Source of the DNA: HyVt-443 sp964544655
GTDB lineage: Bacteria; Pseudomonadota; Gammaproteobacteria; Chromatiales; Chromatiaceae
Assembly: GCA_964544655.1 (NCBI GenBank)
Contig: CAZJCM010000001.1
Location: forward strand, 1 to 64,000
DNA length: 64,000 bases
Direction of reading: 5' to 3'
Below are positions 34,366 to 44,831 of the stretch, one piece after another. The notes beneath the pieces were generated by a model that was not told the DNA's origin, made no database searches, and was given only the letters and a program-made list of their open reading frames with translations. Position 1 is the stretch's first letter; every line of letters starts with the position of its first letter. The position numbers and the translations under genes are program-made.

Positions 34366-34503
34366 GCTTCGGCATCAAGCCGCCTCTCACACACCGGTGA
34401 TGAACCGGCCTGCGGGGCACTTCCGGCTTCCAGCCCAAAGAACCATGGGCTGCCTGAATGACGGCGGCAACGGCATCAGTTCAGCACAGCGGCGGGATCC
34501 GGC

Positions 34504-35232
34504 ATGACCAGCGAACAGTTAGGGGAGCTTTTCGGACGTATCCAGGCCGGTCTGCGGCGCAGCCTGAAGAAGGGCGCACTGCTTGCCGACCCCACCATGC
34601 TGGCGCTGCATCAGCGGTTGCGTCAGCTGGAGCCAAAACGGTTGACCCGCCGTACCATTGCCGCCACCCGCTTCGTGATCATCGACACCGAGACCACCGG
34701 CCTGCATGCCTATGCCGGTGATGAGATCTGTTCCATCGCCCTGCTCGAGATGCAGGGGCTCGAACTGACCGGCCGTGAATTCAACAGCCTGATCAATCCA
34801 GGGCGACGGATCAGTGAACGGTCTAGCCGCATCCACCGGCTCACCGATGAGACGGTGAAGGATGCACCGGTGATCGAACAGGCGCTTCCGGCGATCACCG
34901 AATTCATCGGTGAGAGCGTGATCGTCGGCCATCATGTGGGGTTCGACATCCGGTTTCTCAACAAGACCCTGCAGAAGGCGCTGCTGTGCCGTCTGCGACA
35001 CCCCTGGCTGGATACCATGCTGCTGTTCCTGGCCAGCAGCGGCCGGGTCGGCCATTACACACTGGAACAGGTGGCAGCGCACAATCAGGTGGAGATCCGG
35101 CGTCGCCACACTGCATATGGCGACGCCATGGCCACTGCCCAGATATTCAAAAAGCTGGCCAGTCGGCTCGCCGAGTACGATAATCCGGTTCAGCGGCTTA
35201 TCGATAGACAGTTCGAACTGGGGCACTTTTAG
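34504..35232 (+). CDS. DnaQ-like DEDDh 3'-5' exonuclease
   Basis: A 242-residue protein of the polymerase III epsilon-subunit superfamily. Exo I is IIDTETTGLHAY with Asp61 and Glu63, Exo II is VGHHVGFDIRFLNKTL, and Exo III-epsilon is RRHTAYGDAMATAQIF with the conserved His and Asp. It lacks the C-terminal alpha-binding segment of real DnaQ, so it is probably an accessory nuclease. A gene like this follows the DUF294 gene in many gammaproteobacterial acetate clusters; why is unknown. It ends 47 bases before acs. Confidence 0.88.
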   Translation: MTSEQLGELFGRIQAGLRRSLKKGALLADPTMLALHQRLRQLEPKRLTRRTIAATRFVIIDTETTGLHAYAGDEICSIALLEMQGLELTGREFNSLINPGRRISERSSRIHRLTDETVKDAPVIEQALPAITEFIGESVIVGHHVGFDIRFLNKTLQKALLCRLRHPWLDTMLLFLASSGRVGHYTLEQVAAHNQVEIRRRHTAYGDAMATAQIFKKLASRLAEYDNPVQRLIDRQFELGHF

Positions 35233-35279
35233 CGCTGGTTGCAGCCAGCCCTTAATTCATAACCATAAGGAGACATCCT

Positions 35280-37226
<1,947 letters not shown>

Positions 37227-37245
37227 GCGGCTCAGGGCAGGGCCA

Positions 37246-37311
37246 TTCGCGGCGGGGGCGCCGCTCCTGCATCCCTGGATGCTTGTGCAGGAGCAGCGCC
37301 CCCGCCGCGAA
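37246..37311. repeat. Long GC-rich inverted repeat after acs (REP-like or terminator)
   Basis: Two 26-base arms (37246-37271 and 37286-37311) are complementary except for one base, with a 14-base loop. The arms contain TTCGCGGCGGGGGCG and GCTCCTGCA, which resembles REP elements of the Pseudomonas type (GCTCCTRCA core). No T-run follows. It can act as a transcript end for acs, but the arm length suggests a dispersed repeat. Confidence 0.6.
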
Positions 37312-37460
37312 CGGTATGTTATTTTCTCAAGTTTCGGAGTTAGTGGCGTTGATCGGCGAGGGTCAACGCCGTTTGCCGCTCCAGGTTGGTTTGAACACCG
37401 AAACTTATTTTGTTGCGGCACAACAGCCGCCCCTTCCATAAAAAAGTAAGGTACATACTA

Positions 37461-38282
37461 TTGAGTGATCTGAAAGTCGGCGTCTTCGTCGATGCCGAAA
37501 ACATCAAGTTCAATGGCGGCTATCAGCTGCGCTACGACATCCTGCGCCGTTTCGCTGCCCGCTACGGCGGAACCCTGCTGCGCCTCAACACCTACCTGGC
37601 CTATGACCAGGAGCGGGCACGTGACGACCAGGAGTATGCCAAAAAATCCCGCAGCTACCAGCAGATGGTGCGCGACTACGGCTGGAAGATCATCGTCAAG
37701 CACGTACGTCGCTTCACCGATGACGAAGGCAATGTCACCACCAAAGCCAACGCCGATCTGGACCTGGCGGTGGATGCCATGCTGCAGGTGGAGAACCTGG
37801 ACCTGATCCTGCTGGTGACCGGAGACGGAGACTTTCTGCAGGTGGTGACCGCATTGCAGAACAAGGGCTGCCGGGTGGAGTTGCTGGCGTTCAAGAACGT
37901 ATCCAAACAGTTGCAGCGCCAGGTGGATGCATTCTACCGGGGCTACCTGATCCCTGACCTGCTGCCCATCTCCTACGAACCCCGCAACGAGTGGGGCAAA
38001 CCCGGCTCCTGCGTGCGCGGCGTCTGCAGCAAATGGTTCCCTGACAAGGGCTACGGCTTCCTGCGTTTCATCCGTGAGATCTCACCCAACCTGTGGATCA
38101 CCGATCCACGGGATCCTGAATCCCCCTATGAGAGCGTTTTCTGTCATGCCAATGAACTGGCCGAGGATGTCTCGATCGATGACCTGATGAGCCGTGAGAC
38201 CATCGTCGAATTCTATGTCCAGGAGAGCGAAGTCAACGAAGGGCTGGTGGCGCAAAACGTGCGCTTGGTCTATACCCCCTGA
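37461..38282 (+). CDS. NYN/LabA-type nuclease domain fused to a cold-shock-like domain
   Basis: A TTG start at 37461 gives MSDLKVGVFVDAENIKFNGG, the usual NYN opening; the longer frame has no family match before it. The NYN domain (about 1-160) has the acidic PIN-like residues in FVDAENI, the DLDLAVDAM segment and VTGDGDFLQVV. Residues about 185-270 read like a cold-shock fold (GVCSKWFPDKGYGFLRF, VFCHANEL, VEFYVQ, NVRLV). I infer an RNA nuclease with its own RNA-binding module. It is 273 residues, monocistronic, and lies after the acs repeat. Confidence 0.82.
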   Translation: MSDLKVGVFVDAENIKFNGGYQLRYDILRRFAARYGGTLLRLNTYLAYDQERARDDQEYAKKSRSYQQMVRDYGWKIIVKHVRRFTDDEGNVTTKANADLDLAVDAMLQVENLDLILLVTGDGDFLQVVTALQNKGCRVELLAFKNVSKQLQRQVDAFYRGYLIPDLLPISYEPRNEWGKPGSCVRGVCSKWFPDKGYGFLRFIREISPNLWITDPRDPESPYESVFCHANELAEDVSIDDLMSRETIVEFYVQESEVNEGLVAQNVRLVYTP

Positions 38283-38331
38283 GGCGCGGAGCTATTCTGC
38301 TATATTGCGCTCTCGGCGCAAGCCGCTGACC

Positions 38332-38423
38332 GGAGGTGATTCTTCCGGAAATCGCTGTGAATACATCCCTGTACGCTCGACGGCGGCATCCCTGCCGCCG
38401 ACGTTTCCTGCAGAAACACCTCC
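38332..38423. repeat. Dispersed repeat with nested hairpins
   Basis: The outer arms, GGAGGTGATTCTTCCGGAAA and its imperfect complement ending at 38423, enclose a perfect inner hairpin CGGCGGCA-tccc-TGCCGCCG (38381-38400). The segment TGAATACATCCCTGTACGCTCG between them is one I recall from intergenic repeats of many gammaproteobacteria. It separates the convergent NYN and ParA genes. Confidence 0.6.
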
Positions 38424-38451
38424 GGCCAGCGGCAATCCAGACAGCACCGGT

Positions 38452-39195
38452 TCAACCCACCCGCCGCTTCACCTCGGCCCACAGCGCCTCGTAGGCACGG
38501 GCGGCCGGACTGTTCGGAGCATAGCTGCCCACCGGCGCCCGGTGTATTCCCATACGCTCCACATCACTGGCATAGGGAATGGCCGTGGCAAGGGACTCGG
38601 GGTGCTGCTGCGGCATCTGCGCCATGATCTCCAGATGCATCCGTTTGCGCCGGTCGACCATGGAGAAAAAAGGCATCAGATCCACCCCCCGCACCTTGTG
38701 GCCCTGGAGAAAATCCAGCAGCTGCTGATAGGTGCGAATGGAAAGGGTGGTTGGAATGGTGGGGACCAGCAATCCATCGGCGGCACGAAAAATATTCTCT
38801 GACACCAGGGAGATACTGGGCGGACAGTCCAGGAATATGCGATCGAACTCTTCGGACAGCGGCCGCAACAGACGCAGCAGCTGCTTGGCCGGCTTTTTCG
38901 CCTCACCCAGCATCAGGTCCATGTTGCGATAGGAGAAATCTGCCGGCAGCAGGTCCAGATTGTCGAAATCGGTTCCCTTTATCAGGCCGTCCAGAGCCTT
39001 TTTCTGCTGCAGCATCTTGCGCCCGCCGCCCTTTATCCGAGGCCTGATGCGAAAATAATAGGTCGCTGCCGCCTGCGGGTCCAGGTCCCAGATCAGGGTG
39101 CGCGCCCCCTCTTGCGCCGAAAGCCAGGCCAGGTTGACCGCAGTTGCGGTCTTACCTACACCGCCTTTGATATTGTAGACGCCGTAGATCCTCAT
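38452..39195 (-). CDS. ParA/MinD-family ATPase coupled to the CHAD protein
   Basis: A 247-residue ParA-type ATPase. The deviant Walker A is NIKGGVGKTATAVNLAW near residues 8-24, with both signature lysines. The A' motif is LIWDLDPQAAAT near 34, and Walker B is RIFLDCPPSISLVS near 118. Such proteins form dimers on the nucleoid that move cargo (plasmids, carboxysomes, chemotaxis clusters). No ParB gene or parS site is nearby. Its ATG overlaps the stop of the upstream CHAD gene in ATGA form (39192-39195), so the CHAD protein is the probable cargo or adaptor. Confidence 0.9.
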   Translation of the reverse strand: MRIYGVYNIKGGVGKTATAVNLAWLSAQEGARTLIWDLDPQAAATYYFRIRPRIKGGGRKMLQQKKALDGLIKGTDFDNLDLLPADFSYRNMDLMLGEAKKPAKQLLRLLRPLSEEFDRIFLDCPPSISLVSENIFRAADGLLVPTIPTTLSIRTYQQLLDFLQGHKVRGVDLMPFFSMVDRRKRMHLEIMAQMPQQHPESLATAIPYASDVERMGIHRAPVGSYAPNSPAARAYEALWAEVKRRVG

Positions 39196-40784
39196 TCTTT
39201 TTTTCCTGTGTTCTTTTTTCCATCGAACAGCTGCTGGAACAGCTGCTGGTTCCGGGGGGTGGAAAAGGCAGCGAACCGCTGGTCGAACGTCTCCCGTGCC
39301 TGCTGCTGTCGCCGCAGCAGCCCATCCACCAGCATCCCCATGGCCAGCAACGTATCTGCCGGCGCCACCTTCTCCTGCACCATCTGGTGGGCAAACTCGC
39401 GCAGCGTCAATGCCTGGACTTCCAGATCCTGAAAATCACCCAGGTTGCCCAGCAACAGCTTCAACGCCTTGATCAGCTGGCGTATCTGCTGCCTTGGATA
39501 GAGGCACTGAAAAAACTCGATCAGATAACGCAGTTTCTTGCACTGTTTGCGCAGTTCATGCAGGGCATCGGGATGGGTGCCGCGGTGAATCGCCTGCCCC
39601 TCGTCGATCACCCGCCGAAAGGTGCGATAGATGCGTTTGTCTGCCACCCGCTTGATAGGACGCAGGGCATTGGGCGCATCGTCCGCGGGCTGCAGCGGCT
39701 GTTCCAGAAAGGCCCGCCACTCCTTCAGCAAACCATGAAAATGGGGAGAGTTGAGGCGTTTGACCATCGCCTGCTGTGCCTGCTTCTGGTGTTCCTGAAG
39801 AAACTGGTGCAGCGGATCCAGATCAGACCGAAATTGGGCCGGCAGGCTGTTGCGATAGCGATCGAAACCGAGCAGATAGACGTCCAGGTCCCGGGTCGGC
39901 CCGGTGATCTGGCCGATCCAGGCCAGGCGTGACTTGAACCGTTCGATCTCCGCAGGGGGAAACACCCCTTTGATCTGGGTGAGTGCAGAACGGGTACGGC
40001 GCACCGCCACCCGCAGGTCATGGAGAAACTCCGAGTCCAGATCTTTCCGGGTGCCCGGCAGGTTGCGCTCCAGGGTGTCGAGCAGATGCAGATGGATCTG
40101 CCGTGCCGCCGTCTGCGCCGGCAGCTCCGGCTCGAATCTGAAATCGAGTTTAGATGAGTAGTCGAGCGGACGGCGGCCGATCGCCTGCAAGCCCTGCTCG
40201 AACACCCCTTGTTGCACCGGCGACAGCCCCTCCTGGCCGGCCAGCAGCTGCTGCACCCGCTTCAGCCATTTATCGTAACCGCGTACCGGCTGCAGCCTTA
40301 CCCGTCCCGGCAGTGAATTGAATTCAGCCGTACCGGGCGTCCGCGCCTGATACTGTTCCAGACGAATCCGCAGCACCGTCTTCTCTTCACCATCCAACAG
40401 CCGCAGTGTTCGCAGCTGGCTGCGCAACTCCAGCTGTGGCAACAACGCCCGCATCTCCAGTAGCGGCGCCAGGCCATCACGCATCAGCCCCGGCGGACAA
40501 TCCCAGGCGAACCTTGGCACCTCCCCTTTCAGGCGCACCGTCTCCCGGATATGCAGACCGTCGCGTCCACTCCAGATCAGGCGTGGACCAGACCCGTCAT
40601 CTTCCCGGTACAGCAGTGCATCGCCCTGATACAGACGCCAGTCGAAACTGTCGTAATAGCGCCGCGTCGACTGCAGCTGAGGTTGTTCCTCCAGCCGCAA
40701 CCGCTCATGCAAGGCAGCCAGGAGTTGATCCAGTGAAAGAGAGTCATCCAGTTGGAACAGGGATACGGAATCGGACATGGTCAC
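39192..40784 (-). CDS. CHAD-domain protein with N-terminal CYTH-like region
   Basis: A 530-residue cytoplasmic protein. The N-terminal about 200 residues resemble a CYTH domain (RRYYDSFDWRLY, ETVRLKGEVPRF, LRIRLEQY) but lack the N-terminal ExExK triphosphate motif. Residues about 225-500 form a CHAD domain of helices rich in conserved His, Arg and Lys: LHDLRVAVRRTRSAL, LDVYLLGFDRY, ALHELRKQCKKLRYLIEFF. Published work on CHAD domains shows polyphosphate binding through this basic surface and targeting to polyphosphate granules. Translation coupling to the ParA gene downstream links the two. A second start two codons in is possible. Confidence 0.88.
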   Translation of the reverse strand: MTMSDSVSLFQLDDSLSLDQLLAALHERLRLEEQPQLQSTRRYYDSFDWRLYQGDALLYREDDGSGPRLIWSGRDGLHIRETVRLKGEVPRFAWDCPPGLMRDGLAPLLEMRALLPQLELRSQLRTLRLLDGEEKTVLRIRLEQYQARTPGTAEFNSLPGRVRLQPVRGYDKWLKRVQQLLAGQEGLSPVQQGVFEQGLQAIGRRPLDYSSKLDFRFEPELPAQTAARQIHLHLLDTLERNLPGTRKDLDSEFLHDLRVAVRRTRSALTQIKGVFPPAEIERFKSRLAWIGQITGPTRDLDVYLLGFDRYRNSLPAQFRSDLDPLHQFLQEHQKQAQQAMVKRLNSPHFHGLLKEWRAFLEQPLQPADDAPNALRPIKRVADKRIYRTFRRVIDEGQAIHRGTHPDALHELRKQCKKLRYLIEFFQCLYPRQQIRQLIKALKLLLGNLGDFQDLEVQALTLREFAHQMVQEKVAPADTLLAMGMLVDGLLRRQQQARETFDQRFAAFSTPRNQQLFQQLFDGKKNTGKKE

Positions 40785-40885
40785 TCACGCTGCCGGCAAC
40801 GCCCACACGGGGCAGATCGATAAATATATTGCACCGAGGATAACAGCGAAACAGCGGAGCGCAAATCCGACTGAAAAGAAGCGAT

Positions 40886-40924
40886 AAAAAAGGGGGGTCA
40901 GATTTGCATCTGCCCCCCCTTTTT
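40886..40924 (-). terminator. Intrinsic terminator of clpB
   Basis: A hairpin with A/T flanks: GGGGGGTCAGAT (40892-40903) pairs with ATCTGCCCCCCC through one mismatch. On the minus strand the stem is followed by six T. It begins 14 bases after the clpB stop codon and separates clpB from the CHAD-ParA pair. The T-tract on the plus side makes it bidirectional in form. Confidence 0.75.
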
Positions 40925-40937
40925 CCGCCGCCCCGGC

Positions 40938-43514
40938 TTATCCCTTGCTGAAGGTCAGTCCATCGCCTGCCACATCCACCTGGATGGTGTCGCCGGGAAT
41001 GAAGTGTCCTGCCAGGATCTCCTGGGCCAACGGGTTCTCCAGCTGATGCTGAATCGCCCGCTTCAACGGCCTTGCACCATACACCGGGTCGAAGCCCGCC
41101 TCGCCAAGACGATCCAGCGCCGCTTCTGTGACCTTGAGGTCCATATCCCGCTCGGCCAGACGCTGGCGCAGATATCCGATCTGAATGTCGGTGATCTTAC
41201 GGATCTGCTCACGCCCCAGCGGATGGAATACCACTGTCTCGTCCACCCGGTTGATGAACTCGGGACGGAAGTGCTGTCCAACCACCTCCATCACTGCGGT
41301 CTTCATCGCCTCGTAATCGCCGGTCTTGGCCATCTCCTGGATCAGCTGTGAGCCCAGGTTGGAGGTCATCACGATCACCGTGTTGCGGAAATCCACCGTC
41401 CGCCCCTGACCATCGGTGAGGCGCCCATCGTCGAGCACCTGCAACAGCACATTGAACACGTCCGGATGGGCCTTCTCCACCTCGTCCATCAGGATTACGC
41501 TGTAGGGACGCCGCCGTACCGCCTCGGTAAGGTACCCGCCCTCTTCATATCCCACATAGCCGGGAGGCGCGCCGATCAGCCGAGCGACCGAGTGTTTCTC
41601 CATGAACTCCGACATGTCGATGCGCACCATCGCCTCTTCGGTATCGAACAGGAAATCGGCCAACGCCTTACACAGCTCGGTCTTGCCGACACCGGTGGGA
41701 CCAAGAAACAGGAACGATCCGTTGGGACGATCCGGATCCGCCAGCCCGGCCCGGGAGCGGCGAATGGCGTTGGATACCGCCCGCACCGCCTCGTCCTGCC
41801 CGACCACACGCTGGCTGATCTCCTGCTCCATCTTCAACAGCTTTTCCTTTTCTCCCTCCAGCATCTTGGAGACCGGGATGCCGGTCCATTTGGAGACCAC
41901 TGACGCAATCTCTTCATCGGTGACCTTGTTGCGCAGCAGGGTCATCTCCTGCATCTCCGCCTGGGCCGCCATATCAAGCTGGCGCTCCAGTTCCGGGATT
42001 CGGCCGTACTGCAACTCAGACATGCGCTGCAGGTCGCCGGCACGCCGCGCAGCCTCCATCTCGATGCGGGCCCGTTCCAGCTCTTCCTTGATATGGGTGG
42101 CACCCTGCAGGGCGGCCTTCTCGGCCTTCCATACCTCCTCCAGATCCGAGAACTCACGTTCCAGCCGCTCGATCTCGGCCTCGAGGTCGGCCAGGCGCTT
42201 CTTGGACGCCTCATCCGACTCCTTCTTCAGCGCCTCCCGCTCGATCTTGAGCTGGATCAGGCGCCGATCGAGCTTGTCCATCTCCTCCGGCATGGAGTCG
42301 ATCTCCATGCGGATCTGGGAGGCAGACTCGTCGATCAGATCGATCGCCTTGTCCGGCAGCTGCCGATCGGCGATGTAACGGTGGGACAGGGTCGCCGCGG
42401 CAACAATGGCCGGGTCGGTGATCTCCACCCCATGATGCACCTCGTAGCGCTCCTTCAGGCCACGCAGGATGGCGATGGTGTCCTCTACCGATGGCTCATC
42501 CACGATCACCTTCTGGAACCGGCGCTCCAGGGCTGCATCCTTCTCGATGTACTGGCGATACTCGTCCAGGGTAGTGGCGCCCACACAGTGCAGCTCACCA
42601 CGGGCCAGGGCCGGTTTCAACATATTGCCGGCATCCATCGACCCTTCCGCCTTGCCCGCACCGACCATGGTGTGCAGCTCATCGATGAACAGGATGATCT
42701 GTCCTTCCTGCTTGGAGAGGTCGTTGAGTACCGCCTTCAGCCGCTCCTCGAACTCACCGCGGAACTTGGCGCCGGCGATCAGCGCACCCATATCCAGGGA
42801 GAGCAGGCGCTTGCTCTTCAACCCTTCCGGCACCTCACCGTTGACGATGCGCTGGGCCAGCCCCTCGACGATAGCGGTCTTGCCCACGCCGGGCTCGCCG
42901 ATCAACACCGGGTTGTTCTTGGTACGGCGCTGCAATACCTGGATGGTGCGCCGGATCTCGTCGTCACGTCCGATCACCGGGTCCAGCTTGCCCTGCTCGG
43001 CCCGTTCGGTGAGATCGATGGTGTACTTCTCCAACGCCTGGCGTTGCTCTTCCGCATTGGGGTCGTCCACCGACTGGCCGCCGCGAATCTTGTCGATGGC
43101 CTGCTCGATGGGGCCTTTGGCGGCACCGGCCTTGCGCATCAAATCGCCCAGCACGCCCTTGTCCTCGACGGCGGCGAGCACGAGCAGCTCACTGGAGATG
43201 TACTGGTCCTTGCGCTGCTGGGCCAGCTTGTCAGTCTGATTCAGCAGACGGCTCAGGTCATTGGATATGTGCAGGTCACCGGCCGCGCCCTCCACGCGTG
43301 GCAGGCGATCCAGCGCCTCACCGAGGCCCGAGCGCAACTGATTGACGTTGACATCCGACTGGGACAGCAGATGCCGCACCGTGCCGCCCTCTTGGTCCAG
43401 CAGGGCCAGCATCAGATGCACCGGCTCTATGAACTGGTTGTCACGCCCGACCGCCAGGCTCTGGGCATCCGCCAGCGCCATCTGAAACTTACTGGTCAAT
43501 TTGTCCATTCTCAT
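40938..43514 (-). CDS. clpB: ATP-dependent disaggregase ClpB
   Basis: ClpB is a hexameric Hsp100 that works with DnaK to dissolve protein aggregates. The 858-residue product begins MRMDKLTSKFQMALADAQSLA, matching the E. coli start. The N domain (1-145) is followed by two AAA+ modules, with Walker A GEPGVGKTA near residue 206 and GPTGVGKTE near 605. The Walker B motif LFIDELHTMVGAG is in the first module. The coiled-coil M domain occupies about 400-525. A sigma-32-type promoter lies directly upstream and an intrinsic terminator downstream. Confidence 0.98.
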   Translation of the reverse strand: MRMDKLTSKFQMALADAQSLAVGRDNQFIEPVHLMLALLDQEGGTVRHLLSQSDVNVNQLRSGLGEALDRLPRVEGAAGDLHISNDLSRLLNQTDKLAQQRKDQYISSELLVLAAVEDKGVLGDLMRKAGAAKGPIEQAIDKIRGGQSVDDPNAEEQRQALEKYTIDLTERAEQGKLDPVIGRDDEIRRTIQVLQRRTKNNPVLIGEPGVGKTAIVEGLAQRIVNGEVPEGLKSKRLLSLDMGALIAGAKFRGEFEERLKAVLNDLSKQEGQIILFIDELHTMVGAGKAEGSMDAGNMLKPALARGELHCVGATTLDEYRQYIEKDAALERRFQKVIVDEPSVEDTIAILRGLKERYEVHHGVEITDPAIVAAATLSHRYIADRQLPDKAIDLIDESASQIRMEIDSMPEEMDKLDRRLIQLKIEREALKKESDEASKKRLADLEAEIERLEREFSDLEEVWKAEKAALQGATHIKEELERARIEMEAARRAGDLQRMSELQYGRIPELERQLDMAAQAEMQEMTLLRNKVTDEEIASVVSKWTGIPVSKMLEGEKEKLLKMEQEISQRVVGQDEAVRAVSNAIRRSRAGLADPDRPNGSFLFLGPTGVGKTELCKALADFLFDTEEAMVRIDMSEFMEKHSVARLIGAPPGYVGYEEGGYLTEAVRRRPYSVILMDEVEKAHPDVFNVLLQVLDDGRLTDGQGRTVDFRNTVIVMTSNLGSQLIQEMAKTGDYEAMKTAVMEVVGQHFRPEFINRVDETVVFHPLGREQIRKITDIQIGYLRQRLAERDMDLKVTEAALDRLGEAGFDPVYGARPLKRAIQHQLENPLAQEILAGHFIPGDTIQVDVAGDGLTFSKG

Positions 43515-43549
43515 TAGGAATACTCCGAATCTTGTCTAGTTATCCACCG

Positions 43550-43577
43550 AAGTGGGGGGACACGGAGGAATTTCAAG
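43550..43577 (-). promoter_or_regulatory. Sigma-32 heat-shock promoter of clpB
   Basis: On the minus strand CTTGAAA (43577-43571), 13 bases, then CCCCACTT (43557-43550) matches the sigma-32 consensus CTTGAAA-N13/14-CCCCATNT closely. The -35 element overlaps the last codons of the plsC-like gene. Transcription would start about 30 bases before the clpB ATG, so clpB has its own heat-shock promoter inside the upstream operon. Confidence 0.75.
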
Positions 43578-44301
43578 CGTGATCGGCAACTTCTTGCTGC
43601 TGGGCCCCCGCTTTTCCATCCAGGGCCTCGGCCAAGTCTGCCAACACGGCCGCCAACTCCCGGCCAGCCACTGGAATCGGTGGCAACAGGGTGACACGGG
43701 CACGACTGCGTAGTAGCACCCCCATAATCACCTTGCCTTCCCCCCGCACACCCGTGATGCGATGGGGCAACAAAGGCGCGCCGGTGAGCTGGGCCAGGCG
43801 CACCGCTCCGGCCTTGGGAGGGCGTGGCGGATCGCTGTCGAGATGGATGCCGCCGTGGGGGAACAGGGCGACCACGTCGCCCTGCTGCAAGGCGCGCAAC
43901 GCCGCCCGCAAGGCCAGTTCAGGACGCCGCGCACGATCCACCGGGATGCAGCGGGTAGCCCGAAACAACCAGTTGAGGCCAAACCGCTCATACTCCTCCC
44001 GGGCGATGAGAAAGCGCAGGGGACGACGGGCGGAGGCGATCAGCAGCAAGGGGTCCAGCCCGGATACATGATTGGCGACGACAATCGCGGGGCCGCTCTT
44101 GGGCAGGCGCAGGCCGGTGACATTGAGGCGATGATAACGATAACAGAACAACCGGTTGAGGCCGTCCAGCAGGTTCATCCAGCCCTTGTCCCATTGGATG
44201 CGGTTGGCCTTGCGGGCAGCCTGCAACAGACGCCACGACTGCCACAGCAGGAAGATCGGGAGCAACGCAGCAACCAGCCAGACAGTGTCGGAAAAAGTCA
44301 T
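43573..44301 (-). CDS. 1-acyl-sn-glycerol-3-phosphate acyltransferase family protein (PlsC-like)
   Basis: A 242-residue membrane-associated acyltransferase. It has an N-terminal helix (about 7-24), the catalytic NHVSGLD (HX4D motif, about 77-83), IPVDRARR near 118, the glycerol-phosphate site ALFPHGGIHLD near 146, and APLLPHRITG near 173. It would acylate lysophosphatidate or a related lipid. The glutamate of the common FPEG motif is replaced (FPHGG), which may change substrate range. Its start overlaps the def stop by four bases. Confidence 0.85.
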   Translation of the reverse strand: MTFSDTVWLVAALLPIFLLWQSWRLLQAARKANRIQWDKGWMNLLDGLNRLFCYRYHRLNVTGLRLPKSGPAIVVANHVSGLDPLLLIASARRPLRFLIAREEYERFGLNWLFRATRCIPVDRARRPELALRAALRALQQGDVVALFPHGGIHLDSDPPRPPKAGAVRLAQLTGAPLLPHRITGVRGEGKVIMGVLLRSRARVTLLPPIPVAGRELAAVLADLAEALDGKAGAQQQEVADHA

Positions 44302-44828
44302 GACTTCTGCTTCGCCTGACCGCCTTTCTGATACACCTTGCGCCGGAACAGGTCAGTGCGACGGCTGACCACCCGGTCGATGAACAGCAGGCCATCCAGA
44401 TGGTCGAGCTCGTGTTGCAGGGCACGCGCCTCGAACCCCTCCATTTCGTACTCCAATGACTTGCCGGCGGGATCCTGGGCGGTAACCTGGAGCTGGGTCG
44501 CCCGTATCACATTGCCCGTATAGTCCGGCACCGACAGACAGCCCTCACGCCCCATCTCATAACCATCCCAATGGGTAATTTCCGGATTGATCAGCACCAG
44601 GTGGCCATGATTGGGCACCGGCTTGCGGGTATTGGAGACATCGATGATGATGATGCGCTGAAAACACCCCACCTGGGGCGCCGCGATACCCACCGCTCCA
44701 GGCCCGGCCTGTCGGGTCTCCTCCAGATCGTCGATGAAGCGGAGAAGCTGATCATCGAACCGCTGCACCGGGACGGAAACCTGCTTCAGGCGCTCGTCCG
44801 GCACCCGTAGAATATCCAATACGGCCAT
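44298..44828 (-). CDS. def: Peptide deformylase
   Basis: Def removes the N-formyl group from nascent proteins. The 176-residue enzyme has the three family motifs: AVGIAAPQVG (about 45-54), EGCLSVPDY (about 92-100) and the metal-binding LQHELDHLDG (about 135-144). The C-terminus is basic. It overlaps the plsC-like gene and follows the GcvR-like gene with a 3-base gap. It is not next to fmt, so it may be one of two def copies in the genome. Confidence 0.95.
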   Translation of the reverse strand: MAVLDILRVPDERLKQVSVPVQRFDDQLLRFIDDLEETRQAGPGAVGIAAPQVGCFQRIIIIDVSNTRKPVPNHGHLVLINPEITHWDGYEMGREGCLSVPDYTGNVIRATQLQVTAQDPAGKSLEYEMEGFEARALQHELDHLDGLLFIDRVVSRRTDLFRRKVYQKGGQAKQKS

Positions 44829-44831
44829 GAT

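Noticed and set aside
35222..35237. Weak GG-N10-GC match directly upstream of acs
   Set aside because: Only the invariant dinucleotides match, it overlaps the exonuclease 3' end, and no TGTTAC operator is near.
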